From Streptomyces achromogenes (GTDB lineage: Bacteria; Actinomycetota; Actinomycetes; Streptomycetales; Streptomycetaceae), in the NCBI RefSeq assembly GCF_030816715.1, contig NZ_JAUSYH010000001.1:186001-250000 (forward strand): DNA of 64,000 bases. Direction: 5' to 3'. Positions within the stretch are counted from its first letter, which is position 1. The number at the start of each line of letters is the position of its first letter. The notes under the pieces were generated by a model, which saw nothing but the letters and a program-made list of their open reading frames with translations, was not told the DNA's origin and did not search any database. Below, in pieces: positions 34,678 to 43,841 of this stretch. The translations under genes and the position numbers were made by a program.

Positions 34678-36402
34678 TCAAGGCATCATCTCGTACGTGC
34701 CCGACAGCGCCTCGACGCGCTGCCAGACGCGTGCGGAACGCGTCGCGTCGACCACCGGGCGCCTGACGGCACCGAGCGCCCAGAGCTGCTGCCCCTCGGT
34801 CGCGGAGTCCTTGCCGTGCAACTCCACCGCGTGCGCGGAGAAGTCGCGTACGAGGACGGCGAACAGCTCGTCGAGCACGTCCTCGTCGAGGCCCTTCAGG
34901 GCTGCCTGCTCCAGGACCAGCTGACCGTGGACGACGAGCGCGAACAGCTGCCCGACGGCGAGAAGTAGGTCGAGGTCCCGGCTCTGCTCATCGTCAGGAG
35001 CGGCCGTGCGTACGAACTCGCAGAGAGCGTCGGCCTGTTCGCGGAACCGGCTCACGTTGGAGAGGTGGCCGTACGCGTCGAAGGCCGGCCGCCAGTCATG
35101 GAAGCGCACCGAGCCGAGGCCGCGGGCCGGGCCCTGGCGGAAGAGGAAGTCGTCGTCAGCCGCGTCGAGGCGGGTGGCTACGGGCGGGTAGGCAACCGGG
35201 TCGAGGAGGTGGTTGCGCATGAACTTCAAGATCAGCGCCAGGTTGACGTGGACGGTGCCCTCCAGCTTCGGCAGGCCACGGATCTCGACGGCGGCCTGAG
35301 CGAAGTAGTTGTCCTTCTCGAAGCCCTTGGCGGCAATGACGTCCCACATCAGGTCGATGACCTTCTCGCCCTCGGTGGTCACCTTCATCTTCGTCATCGG
35401 ATTGAAGAGGAGGTAGCGGCGGTCGTCGGGGCCGGCGGTGCGGAAGTAGTCGACAGCGCGGTCACTGAACAGCTTCATCCCGACGAGCCGGACGTAGGCG
35501 TCGGTCAACTCGCGCCGCACGTGGGGGAAAGCGGTGACGGGACGGCCGTACAGGATGCGGTTCTGGGCGTGAGTGACCGCCTCGTACATCGCGTGCTCGC
35601 AGATGCCGATCGAAGCGGTGCACAGATTGAACTTGCCCACGTTGACGGTGTTGAGGGCGGCGTCGAAGGCGGCACGGCCGGTGTGCAGAACGTCCGCCTC
35701 GGCCACGGGGTAGTCCTCGAGACGGAACTCGCTGACGAACTTCGAGGAGTCGACGACGTTCTTGACCAGGTGATATGCCGGATGGCGGCTGTCGACGGCG
35801 AAGAACACATAGCCGTCGGGGCCCTCGACGTCGGTTCGGCGGCCGAATACGGAGACGAGTCCGGCGGCGTTGCCGTTGCCGATGTAGTACTTGGATCCGG
35901 TGGCCCGGAATCCGCCCGCGCCGTCGGGCTCCAGGAGCATGTCGGTGGAGTAGATGTCGGCGCCATGAGACTTCTCGGACAGACCGAAGGCGAACACCTC
36001 GCCCTGCGACAGCAGTTCCGCGGCGCGGGCCCGGGCGGCGCCGTTGTCGCTCTGCCAGACCGGCCCGAGGCCGAGAACGGTGACCTGCCAGGCGTACCAG
36101 TAGTCCAGGCCGTAGAAGCCCAGGATCTCGTTCAGGGCGGCGATGCGGGCGGTGTCCCAGCGCTTGTCGCCCTCCCCCTCCGCAGCGGCGCAGGAAGGCG
36201 TGAGGAAGGTCGCGAAGAGCCCCTCCTTGGCAGCGAAGGCGAGGAAGTCACCGAGCCAGGCGCGGTTGCGGTAGTCCTCGATCAAGCGGCGCTTACCGCG
36301 CTCCTCGAACCAGTCGACGGTGGCGCGCAGCAAGCGGCGCGTCTCCGGGTCGAAGTGCGCGGGGTCGTAGGTGCGCGGGTTGAACAGCAGCGCGTCGGCC
36401 AT
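34678..36402 (-). CDS. Acyl-CoA dehydrogenase/oxidase family flavoprotein
   Basis: 574 residues, longer than ordinary acyl-CoA dehydrogenases (~390) and closer to the acyl-CoA oxidase-like subgroup. Central flavin-binding region has FAFGLSEKSHGADIYST and GSKYYIGNGNAAGLVSVFGR; the C-terminal half carries a long helical extension (DEQSRDLDLLLAVGQLFALV). Start ATG with AAAGGCGG upstream. A PadR-type regulator gene lies 70 bp upstream on the same strand with an operator-like palindrome, so induction by an acyl or aromatic compound is likely. Substrate unknown. Confidence 0.85.
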   Translation of the reverse strand: MADALLFNPRTYDPAHFDPETRRLLRATVDWFEERGKRRLIEDYRNRAWLGDFLAFAAKEGLFATFLTPSCAAAEGEGDKRWDTARIAALNEILGFYGLDYWYAWQVTVLGLGPVWQSDNGAARARAAELLSQGEVFAFGLSEKSHGADIYSTDMLLEPDGAGGFRATGSKYYIGNGNAAGLVSVFGRRTDVEGPDGYVFFAVDSRHPAYHLVKNVVDSSKFVSEFRLEDYPVAEADVLHTGRAAFDAALNTVNVGKFNLCTASIGICEHAMYEAVTHAQNRILYGRPVTAFPHVRRELTDAYVRLVGMKLFSDRAVDYFRTAGPDDRRYLLFNPMTKMKVTTEGEKVIDLMWDVIAAKGFEKDNYFAQAAVEIRGLPKLEGTVHVNLALILKFMRNHLLDPVAYPPVATRLDAADDDFLFRQGPARGLGSVRFHDWRPAFDAYGHLSNVSRFREQADALCEFVRTAAPDDEQSRDLDLLLAVGQLFALVVHGQLVLEQAALKGLDEDVLDELFAVLVRDFSAHAVELHGKDSATEGQQLWALGAVRRPVVDATRSARVWQRVEALSGTYEMMP

Positions 36403-36472
36403 GGATGCCGCCTTTCGGCTGGGAAGAGTGAGGGTGGACTGCGGGCAGAGGGCGGGAAGCCCGTGCGGCCGG

Positions 36473-37030
36473 TCAGCGACCGGCGGCGAACCCGGCGAGG
36501 GTGACGAGGACGTCGTCGAGCCAGGCGATCATCATGCGCTCGTACGCGATGCCGCCCCGCAACACGACGTGCTGGAGCTCGTGTTCGGCGTCGGGCGCTC
36601 CGTCCGCCGACGGCAGTGGGAAGTCGCGTGCCCGGCCCGCGAGATAACGGGCGAGACGGTCCTCGTGCGCCTTCCGGTGACGCTCGACCTCGCCGATGAG
36701 GGCGGCCGGGTCACCGAAGGCGGCGCCACGGACCTTCACCGCCAGGTCGTGCCGCACGCTCTCCGGTTCGGTGCGTTCCTGGAGCCAGGCGCGGAGCGCG
36801 TCCCTCCCCGGACCGGCGACGGAGTACTCCTTCTTGTCCGGACGCCCCTGTTGCGGGACATCCCGGACGTCGATCCAGCCGTCGCTGCCCATGCGCTTGA
36901 GCACCCGGTAGATCTGCTGGTGTGTGGCCGTCCAGAAGTACCCGATGGACCGCTCGAACCGCCGGGCCAGCTCATAACCGGAGCCCGGCTTCTCCAGCAG
37001 GGAAACGAGGATCGCGTGCTCGAGCGCCAT
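36473..37030 (-). CDS. PadR-family transcriptional regulator
   Basis: 185 residues from ATG 37030 (MALEHAILVSLLEKPGSGYE), with AGGAG upstream. PadR N-terminal winged helix: ELARRFERSIGYFWTATHQQIYRVLKRM, wing RPDKKEYSVAGPGRDALRAWL, followed by the C-terminal helical dimerisation domain. Upstream of the acyl-CoA dehydrogenase gene in the same direction, so it likely represses both. Confidence 0.88.
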   Translation of the reverse strand: MALEHAILVSLLEKPGSGYELARRFERSIGYFWTATHQQIYRVLKRMGSDGWIDVRDVPQQGRPDKKEYSVAGPGRDALRAWLQERTEPESVRHDLAVKVRGAAFGDPAALIGEVERHRKAHEDRLARYLAGRARDFPLPSADGAPDAEHELQHVVLRGGIAYERMMIAWLDDVLVTLAGFAAGR

Positions 37031-37043
37031 GCGCACGATGCTC

Positions 37044-37063
37044 CTATGCACCTCGTTGCATAG
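37044..37063. promoter_or_regulatory. PadR-type operator palindrome
   Basis: CTATGCA and TGCATAG, perfect 7-bp arms with 6-base spacer, ending 13 bp before the regulator start. Matches the ATGCA-N-TGCAT type layout seen in PadR operators and fits autorepression. Confidence 0.6.
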
Positions 37064-37271
37064 CAACGCTGCCGCGATGAGAATCAGCTCACCCTGAACA
37101 CGTCATGCAGGTCACAGGAACCGCCGGGCCTCGCACGACCTTCCTCGCCCGGCTCGGCACGGCCGCTCTCCTCTGTGAGATCGATCAGCGCGGGTTCTCG
37201 CTGCGAATCGGAGCGCGGACGTCCCGGGACCGCGCGGCGCCCGGCTGCTCGCAGCACGTCCGCGGCACGGG

Positions 37272-37802
37272 CTACAGGGTGATCCAGTAGCGCCGCTTGA
37301 CGCCGGCGGCTGTGGAGCGGACGTCCTCCAGGACCCCACCGTTGCGCTCGATGGTGCGGGCCGATGCGGGGTTGTCCTCGTCGCATGTGACGAGGACCCT
37401 GTCCAAGCCGAGCGCGCGGGCCTCCGGCAGAACGGCTCCGAGGGCCCACGTGGCCAAGCCCCGTCCGCGGGCGGAGGGCCGAATGCTGTAGCCGATGTGT
37501 CCGCCGAGATCGAGCAGAAGAGCGTTCAGGTAGTGCCGTACGTCGACGGCGCCCAGATAGGTACCGCCCTCGACGATCCACCAGTGGGTGGCGTGAACTC
37601 GCCCCTCCCCCACGGCAACTGACGTATCCGCCTGGCGCTTCAGTCGCTCCACCCACACCGAGAACGCACCGGGGTCGGTGAGGTCGGTTTCGCCCGCCAG
37701 GCGCAGCCCCGTTCCGTCCTGGTGGGCGCCTACAGGCCACTCCTCACGCGCCGCGAGCCATGAGTTCCGTAGCCGGACTGTGGGGGTGGTCAATTCAGGC
37801 AT
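37272..37802 (-). CDS. GNAT-family N-acetyltransferase
   Basis: 176 residues from ATG 37802 (MPELTTPTVRLRNSW). Acetyl-CoA pyrophosphate loop IRPSARGRGLATWAL (R/Q-x2-G-x-G/A) and the following helix LPEARALGLDRVLVTCDEDN, then ARTIERNGGVLE, a standard GNAT C-terminus. Longer in-frame starts exist upstream but the homologous part begins here. Substrate unknown. Confidence 0.85.
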   Translation of the reverse strand: MPELTTPTVRLRNSWLAAREEWPVGAHQDGTGLRLAGETDLTDPGAFSVWVERLKRQADTSVAVGEGRVHATHWWIVEGGTYLGAVDVRHYLNALLLDLGGHIGYSIRPSARGRGLATWALGAVLPEARALGLDRVLVTCDEDNPASARTIERNGGVLEDVRSTAAGVKRRYWITL

Positions 37803-37915
37803 ACGCGCGACCGTAACACCCGAGCGGAGCGCAGGACCGGCGTCAGTCATCGCCACCGGGACCGGTCGCATCCGACTCAGGCCACGCGGCCCACGCTGGA
37901 CGGCTCGCGGCCCTG

Positions 37916-38899
37916 CTAGAGCATGCTGAGTGCCCGCATCGCATCGTGCTCGATGCGCGCGAGTTCATGAAGGACCGAGCCGGCCTGTACGAGGTGTTCC
38001 GCGTCGCCGGATTCGCCTGCCGTCGCGATGAGCGCCGCGACCTGTGTCCACAGGGCAGCGGCCTCGGCGTACAGGCGGTGGCCGGTGCGCAGGTGACCGT
38101 TCTCGCTCAGTTGGGTGCACTCGGCGAGGAAGTCCCGGTAGAGGGTGCGGAAGAGGGCGCCCCCGGTGCCGGCCTTCTCCGACAGGAGGGCGACCCTTGG
38201 CAGGTCCTCCCGCGGATTCTCGCTGCGCTGCAGCCACTTCGGCACCTGTTTCGCGGCCTTCTCGATGCCCCGATGCCCCAGGTTCGCGATGGGCGGATTC
38301 AGAAAGGCCTCGGCGCAGGCCTTGATCGCGGGGGTGATCCGGTCCTTCAGCGACGTCAGGCCGGCGGGCACGGCGATGGTGAACGAACGGTGTCTGGCGG
38401 TCATGGGACCGCGCTCGGCTCGGGCCCTGGCCAGGCCCGCGAGACTGGTCGAAACGGTCCCGCCCTGCGACTCGGTGTCCACCAGGTAGGCGTGCTGTTC
38501 GTCGTAGCCGTAGATGGCCACGAAGTGCCCGCCGAAATGCACCTTGGTGGTGAAGTAGTCCAGGTGGTAGCTGTCGAGTTGGAGACCCACAGGCCGACCG
38601 GCGTCGATGGGGCGCGTTACGTTCTGCCAGGCCTTGCGAGGTGAGGTGGTCTCTTCGACGAGTAACTCGAGGCCGAGCAGGGCGGCCAGGTTCCTGGTGA
38701 GCTCGAACGGCTTGACCCGGCCGCCCAGGAAGGGAAAGTCCATGCCTTTGGCGTCCCAGTAGACAAAGGACAGTCCGGAGCCGAGCCCGAACAGCATGGG
38801 CTCGGACACGTCGAGTCCTTCATGCCGCAGCAGTACGCCGAGCGCCGTCGTCTCGCAGTGCCGCATTCCGCGGCTGTCGATCCCTTCCACCATGGCCAT
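37916..38899 (-). CDS. BtrH-like protein (butirosin BtrH N-terminal domain + DUF4872)
   Basis: 327 residues. The N-terminal half is a Cys-protease-like acyltransferase fold with a likely triad of Cys15 (MRHCETTALG), His125 (FGGHFVAIYGYD) and Asp141 (YLVDTESQGG). BtrH moves a gamma-glutamyl-4-aminobutyryl group from an acyl-carrier protein to an aminoglycoside. The C-terminal helical half fits DUF4872. There are no aminoglycoside or carrier-protein genes beside it, so the present substrate is unclear. ATG with a CAGGAG site upstream. Confidence 0.82.
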   Translation of the reverse strand: MAMVEGIDSRGMRHCETTALGVLLRHEGLDVSEPMLFGLGSGLSFVYWDAKGMDFPFLGGRVKPFELTRNLAALLGLELLVEETTSPRKAWQNVTRPIDAGRPVGLQLDSYHLDYFTTKVHFGGHFVAIYGYDEQHAYLVDTESQGGTVSTSLAGLARARAERGPMTARHRSFTIAVPAGLTSLKDRITPAIKACAEAFLNPPIANLGHRGIEKAAKQVPKWLQRSENPREDLPRVALLSEKAGTGGALFRTLYRDFLAECTQLSENGHLRTGHRLYAEAAALWTQVAALIATAGESGDAEHLVQAGSVLHELARIEHDAMRALSML

Positions 38900-39130
38900 G
38901 ACCTTGATACTCCTGCCTCACCTGATGACAACAACAGACGACGTGCCAGGGCCCGGGCCCGCTCGCGCGGCCCGGGCCAGCAGCCAGTGCAGCAGAAATC
39001 GAGTGATGGACGGGCGTGTTCCGTCACTCATGTGTGGGTGGGCTCGGTATGCCGGGAGTGATCGGCGCGTTTCCCGCCTTGGTTCCGGCCGGTCCCAGGG
39101 TGCGACGCGACGGCCGGCACGGGAGTCCTG

Positions 39131-39538
39131 TCAGCGGATCACGTCGAAGACGTTCTTCTGCAGGCCGTTGGCGTAGACCTCGTGCTCGACCAGCTTCAGC
39201 TTCTGGGTGTCCGTGTCCGAGGAGCTGAACAGACGCTTGCCCGCGCCGAGCGGGAGCGGGAAGACGAGCAGGTGGTAACGGTCGATCAGGCCGGCGTCCG
39301 AAAGGCTACGGTGCAGGGCGGCGCTGCCGTGGAGGATGATCGGGCCACCCTCGGTCTCCTTCAAGGCGGCAACCTCGTCGAGCGAGCGCAGAATCGTGGT
39401 CTCGCCCCAGTTCGACACGAGGTCGTCCTCGGTGAGGGTGCTGGAGACGACGTACTTCGGCATCACCTTGTAGTCGGCGAAATCCTCCATGTTCGGCCAC
39501 ACCGGGCTGAACGCCTCGTAGCCGGCCCGGCCCATCAA
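39131..39538 (-). pseudogene. 5'-truncated RibD-C / DHFR-like gene
   Basis: 135 residues with the C-terminal two thirds of the family: MGRAGYEAFSPVWP, MPKYVVSSTL, GGPIILHGSAALHRSLSDAG and FPLPLGAGKRLFSS. The N-terminal ~60 residues (the MRKxxVxxFVTLDGV part, seen intact in the gene at 29628) are missing; the frame upstream gives only Arg-rich noise. Probably inactive unless it has evolved a new start. Confidence 0.7.
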
Positions 39539-39694
39539 TACCGCGGTGGCTTCCTGCTGCTCCCGCCCCGTTCCCTCCCGGCGGCTTCGCCGGCCGGCCC
39601 GTCCCCGGGAATCAGGAAGGTGCCCGGACCAGGCGCCGGTTACGGCCGCTGAGGAACGTGCCGGTGTCGGGCGAGTGCGGCTACGGCGCGGAAG

Positions 39695-40441
39695 TCACTG
39701 GGTGCTGAGCGGGAGCCGGTAGACGGAGACGTGTGAACGCGACTCGGCCGTGAATTCGGCACCGGCCCAGTCCGCATGCCTGCTCTCCAGTTCGAATCCG
39801 GCCAACTGCGCCATGAGATCGAGTTCGGCCGGCCAGACGTAGCGATGCGGACTGCGGAACAGCCGAGCCTGCCCGGTGTCGTCGAACGAGAAGTGGTGCG
39901 ATACGACCTGCTGACGCAGGACGTCGTAGGTGCCCACGTTGACGTAACCGGGCACGGACTGCCAGGCGACGGCTGCCTGTCCTGGTGGCAGCCTGCGCAA
40001 GTCGGGCACCCCGAGCTCGATCACGAACCGCCCACCGGGCAGGAGGTGACGGGCAGCGTTGCGGAAACAGCCGACCTGCTCCGCCTGGGTGAGCAGGTTG
40101 GAGAGCGTGTTGTAGACGAGGTAGACCAGGGTGTATCTGCCGGGAGCCAGGGTGGTCGCCATGTCACCCACGATCACGGGAATGGCGGCTTCGTCAGCCT
40201 TGGATCGCAACTGCTCCACCATCGGCCGTGACAGTTCGATGCCGGTGACGCGGACTCCTCGCCGAGCGAGGGGAACCGCTACCCGACCGGTTCCGACGGC
40301 GAACTCCAGTGCTGCTCCGTCGCCGGCCAGTTCAGCGAGGCGGTCCACAGCCGGCTCCACGACCCCAGGTGCGAACATTCCGGTGCCGGGCGTGTCATAG
40401 CGCTGGGCGATGTCGGCGTCCCAAATCATCTCCTGGTCCAT
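39695..40441 (-). CDS. Class I SAM-dependent methyltransferase
   Basis: 248 residues. Motif I ALEFAVGTGRVAVPLARRG (about 43-61), then GIELSRPMVEQL, GDMATTL and FVIELGVPDLRRLPPG, typical of small-molecule methyltransferases. Intact start MDQEMIWDADIAQRY. No partner genes to define a substrate. Confidence 0.85.
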   Translation of the reverse strand: MDQEMIWDADIAQRYDTPGTGMFAPGVVEPAVDRLAELAGDGAALEFAVGTGRVAVPLARRGVRVTGIELSRPMVEQLRSKADEAAIPVIVGDMATTLAPGRYTLVYLVYNTLSNLLTQAEQVGCFRNAARHLLPGGRFVIELGVPDLRRLPPGQAAVAWQSVPGYVNVGTYDVLRQQVVSHHFSFDDTGQARLFRSPHRYVWPAELDLMAQLAGFELESRHADWAGAEFTAESRSHVSVYRLPLSTQ

Positions 40442-40897
40442 TCCGTCAAAGCTCCCCGCTGCCCTGTGCGGTGTCCAACGATTTCTCCGCTCTGCGCAGC
40501 CCCAGCCTCTGAAACTCGGAGGCTCCGTGCTCGGTGTGGCGAGGGCGTGGGTCCTTACGGGGCGGGAGTGGGGTGCAGCGGGGTCGGAACCGAGGTTCTG
40601 CTGGTTTCTGGGTGCCGAAGGCGGACCAGAGGGCTGTGGTGAGCAGGAGGAGCGCGCCGAAGGCGATGGACCGAGAACACACCCACGCCCAAAGCCGGCA
40701 GTGGCAGGTAAAGCCTTGGCCGGTGGGTCGAAGACGGGGCAGGGTCTACCGTACGGCCTGCTACCACCTCACGATCTTCAGGAGCCCACACAACCCCGGA
40801 TGATCACGCGGTGGCCGGATCCGTTCCCGGCCGGGGCTGACGCAAGGTCGCGGAACCTGAGTGCTGTACCAGTCGGCACTGTCCGCTTCCGACGAGA
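40442..40897. other. 456-bp region between methyltransferase and LysR gene
   Basis: A possible short leftward ORF (40446-40682, GTG start) has a hydrophobic N-terminus AFGALLLLTTALWSAFG with G/C-biased third positions and then a Pro/Arg-rich tail. Coding for its first 30 codons is plausible; the rest is doubtful. Nothing else seen. Confidence 0.35.
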
Positions 40898-41842
40898 TCA
40901 ATCGTGTCCGAAACCGGCATCACTCGTGGGTGGTTCAGGCAGCCAGTCGCGGGTCGGGTCGTACTCCAGCCATCGGCTCCGCCCTGCTTCCTCAGCACAG
41001 GCGGCGGCGAGCCCGTTCAGCCTTGGGTGTTCGTTTCCGGGGCACCACACCAGCGACCAGGCATACAGCGGCGTGGGATCGAACAGGGGGACGGAGCGCA
41101 GTCCTGGGATCTCCGGCAGTGGCACATCAGCGGGCACCAGCGAGAAGCTTCGTGGCTCGCCCGCCACCTCGGCCAGGAAGTGGGCGAGCCCCAGATTGAC
41201 GCTCGTGGCCGTGTTCTGGATGCCGAATCGGTCGGCGAACCGGTGGAGGAAGTCGAGCCGGTCCAGCGCACCGGGCGCCCACAGCGTGCTGTCGCGCAAC
41301 TGGTTTGGCTGCAGAGCTGGTTCGGCTGCGAGCGGATGGTCCTCGCTCAGTACGGCGTCCACCGGTTCGAGGCGGACGAGGCGGTGCGCCAGCCCCGCGG
41401 GCAGCGGGGGGTGGACACGGCCGAGGGCCGCGTCGATGTCGCCGTGCAGCAGTGCCGTCGCCACCGACGGCAGGTCGCGCCCGTGCCCCAGGGCCAGTTC
41501 ACCGGCTCGTCCGGCAACCTGGGCCAGCATCCGCATAGGCGCGTAGAGGTGTCCCCAGACGTCTACGCGTAGCGGATGTTCCTTCCCGGACACCGCCGCG
41601 ACCGCGGCATCGGCGGCAGCCACGGTCTGCCGGGCAGGCGGGAGGAAACGCTGTCCGGCCTCGGTGAGGCGTACTCCGTTGCCGCCGCGCTGGAAGAGCT
41701 CGGCGCCGAGCAGGGATTCCAGCCGTGCGATCCTCTTGGACAGCGCCTGCTGGGAGATCGCGAGTGTCCCGGCCGCCCGGCCGAAGTGCAGCTCTTCGGC
41801 GGTGCACACGAAGGCACGTACCTGCGCCACGTCGAGATCCAT
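40898..41842 (-). CDS. LysR-family transcriptional regulator
   Basis: 314 residues from ATG 41842 (MDLDVAQVRAFVCTAEELHF); another ATG four codons upstream is possible. Winged HTH: FGRAAGTLAISQQALSKRIA and LESLLGAELFQRGGNGVRLT; the C-terminal part is the two-lobed effector domain. Divergent from the oxidoreductase at 41932 across an 89-bp gap with a palindrome, so it likely controls that operon. Confidence 0.88.
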   Translation of the reverse strand: MDLDVAQVRAFVCTAEELHFGRAAGTLAISQQALSKRIARLESLLGAELFQRGGNGVRLTEAGQRFLPPARQTVAAADAAVAAVSGKEHPLRVDVWGHLYAPMRMLAQVAGRAGELALGHGRDLPSVATALLHGDIDAALGRVHPPLPAGLAHRLVRLEPVDAVLSEDHPLAAEPALQPNQLRDSTLWAPGALDRLDFLHRFADRFGIQNTATSVNLGLAHFLAEVAGEPRSFSLVPADVPLPEIPGLRSVPLFDPTPLYAWSLVWCPGNEHPRLNGLAAACAEEAGRSRWLEYDPTRDWLPEPPTSDAGFGHD

Positions 41843-41858
41843 GGCTCCCACCATAGGT

Positions 41859-41875
41859 GACAACCAAAAGTTGTC
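41859..41875. promoter_or_regulatory. LysR-type operator palindrome
   Basis: GACAAC and GTTGTC, perfect 6-bp arms with a 5-base spacer, between the divergent LysR and oxidoreductase genes. Length and place fit a LysR box. Confidence 0.6.
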
Positions 41876-41931
41876 GGCTTTGCTTGTTCGTTGTTGGATA
41901 GCAGGGCGGCCACAGAGGTTGCATCCTCTCC

Positions 41932-42852
41932 ATGCAAAGACTGATTCCCACAGGAGAAGCGGCGCGCCCGGTCGCCTTCGCCGAGGTCTCCCAGCCCGTG
42001 CCGGAGCCCGGTCAGGCACTGATCAAAGTTGAGGCGTTCGCCCCGAACCGGGGCGAGACATTCCTTCTCGAACGCCCCCTGCCGGAGGCGCTGCCTGGCA
42101 AGGACATCGCAGGGCTCGTCGTGCAGGCGGCAGCCGATGGCTCCGGCCCCGACATCGGTACCCGCGTCGTCGGACACCCGGCGCAGGGCGGCTGGGCCGA
42201 GTACGCCGCCGTGCCCACGCACTCGCTCGCGGTGCTCCCGGACAGCATCGACAGCGCGCGGGCGGCGGCTCTTCCCCTGGCCGGTATCACCGCCCTGCGG
42301 CTGCTGCGCACGGCCGGTTCCCTGACCGGCCGACGGGTGCTGCTGACCGGCGCTTCAGGTGGCGTCGGCCACTATGTCACCGAGCTGGCCGTGGGGGCCG
42401 GAGCGGTGGTGACCGCGGTGACGGCCACACCGGTGCGCGGCGAGCGGCTCGCGGCGCTGGGCGCGCGGGTGGTGCACGAGGTCGCGACGGCTGAGGGACC
42501 GTTCGATGTCGTGCTGGAGTCAACAGGTGGGCCGGATCTGCCGCTCGCCCTGTCGAAGGTGCGCCCGGGCGGCCTGCTCATCTGGTTCGGCCAGGCGAGC
42601 CGCACCCCGGTGACCCTCGACTTCTTCCACCTCCTCGGCGGGCCCGAGCGCGTGACGATCCAGCACTTCCACTACGCCGGCGCCCCGTACGGCTGCGATC
42701 TCTCGGCCCTGGTGAGCTTGGTGGAGCAGGACCGCTTGCACCCGGAGATCGGTCGCATCGCCGACTGGGCACAGACCGCCGAGACCCTGGTCGACCTGCG
42801 AGAGCGCCGGATACGCGGCAAAGCTGTCCTGCTGACTGGAGGAGCACGATGA
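41932..42852 (+). CDS. NADPH:quinone reductase-like zinc-type alcohol dehydrogenase family protein
   Basis: 306 residues. N-terminal GroES-like fold (VEAFAPNRGETFLL; PGKDIAGLVV) and a nucleotide-binding motif LLTGASGGVGHYVTELA. No catalytic zinc ligands, so a quinone oxidoreductase-type MDR enzyme. Stop overlaps the next start (ATGA), giving an operon with the hydrolase. Confidence 0.87.
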   Translation: MQRLIPTGEAARPVAFAEVSQPVPEPGQALIKVEAFAPNRGETFLLERPLPEALPGKDIAGLVVQAAADGSGPDIGTRVVGHPAQGGWAEYAAVPTHSLAVLPDSIDSARAAALPLAGITALRLLRTAGSLTGRRVLLTGASGGVGHYVTELAVGAGAVVTAVTATPVRGERLAALGARVVHEVATAEGPFDVVLESTGGPDLPLALSKVRPGGLLIWFGQASRTPVTLDFFHLLGGPERVTIQHFHYAGAPYGCDLSALVSLVEQDRLHPEIGRIADWAQTAETLVDLRERRIRGKAVLLTGGAR

Positions 42853-43841
42853 CCCCCACCGAGTTCGCCGCCGCCCAGCGGACCCGTGCCACCGGCGCAG
42901 GCGTGGACCCTCACGAGTACCAGCGCATCACCGATGGCCTCACCTCCGTCGCCGACTGGGGCCCGGCCTTCCTTCGCACCGGACACAGGTACCTCCAGCG
43001 CGCAGAGGACGCGGGATCAGTCCGCTCAGCGGGCGAGTACCTGCTGGCGGCGGCCCGGTGGTTCCACCTGGCCACCCTGGCGCCGTACGCGGAAGCGCAT
43101 CGTGCTGCCGTCGAGTCCGATCACGCCTTGAGCAGAGCCCTCACGATCCTGGAGCCCGGTGCGCGGCGGGTGAGCGGTGAGGGATTCACCGGCTGGCTGC
43201 GCGGCCCCTCCGACGCGCCGGGGACCGTGGTCGTCGTCCCCGGCCTGGACTCGGCCAAGGAGGAGTTCCTCGATCTCGTGTCCGCACTGCTGGACCGAGG
43301 GCTGGCGGTGTTCGCGATGGACGGTCCCGGACAGGGCGTGCTCGCGGCCGGCACGACATTCGTGCCGGACTACGAGCGGGTCGTGGGCCGGGCCATCGAT
43401 GCCCTCGGCGTCACACGCATCGGGCTCGTCGGCCTGAGTCTGGGCGGCTATTTCGCGGCCAGGGCCGCGGCGCTCGATCCGCGCGTGGCAGCCGTCGCCA
43501 CCGTCAGCGGTCCGTTCCGCCTGGAATGGGAGGCGCTACCCCAGCCGGTACGGGACATCATGGCCCAACGTGCCGGAGGAGCCGGTGCCGCGCAGGAGTT
43601 CGTACAGCACGTGGACCTCGCCGCCCTGGCGCCCCGCATCGCCGCCCCGCTGCTGGTCGTGGACGGCGGCCAGGACGTCATCCCCGGCGTGACGAACGGC
43701 GAGTTCCTGGCCCGGCTGGCACCGCATGGCACGTACCTGTCCGTTCCCCACGGCGACCACCTCCTCGGAAACGCGCGGCCGGATTGGCTGCCCCACCTCA
43801 GCGACCACATCGCGCACACCCTGACGGGAACACCGGCATGA
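42849..43841 (+). CDS. Alpha/beta hydrolase
   Basis: 330 residues. A helical N-terminal part (1-110) precedes the hydrolase fold. Nucleophile Ser197 in GLSLGG, acid in VVDGGQD, base His in PHGDHLLGN. Similar to FrsA/2,6-dihydropseudooxynicotine hydrolase-like enzymes. Coupled to the oxidoreductase by ATGA, and its stop overlaps the start of the SDR remnant, so the original operon had three genes. Confidence 0.85.
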   Translation: MTPTEFAAAQRTRATGAGVDPHEYQRITDGLTSVADWGPAFLRTGHRYLQRAEDAGSVRSAGEYLLAAARWFHLATLAPYAEAHRAAVESDHALSRALTILEPGARRVSGEGFTGWLRGPSDAPGTVVVVPGLDSAKEEFLDLVSALLDRGLAVFAMDGPGQGVLAAGTTFVPDYERVVGRAIDALGVTRIGLVGLSLGGYFAARAAALDPRVAAVATVSGPFRLEWEALPQPVRDIMAQRAGGAGAAQEFVQHVDLAALAPRIAAPLLVVDGGQDVIPGVTNGEFLARLAPHGTYLSVPHGDHLLGNARPDWLPHLSDHIAHTLTGTPA

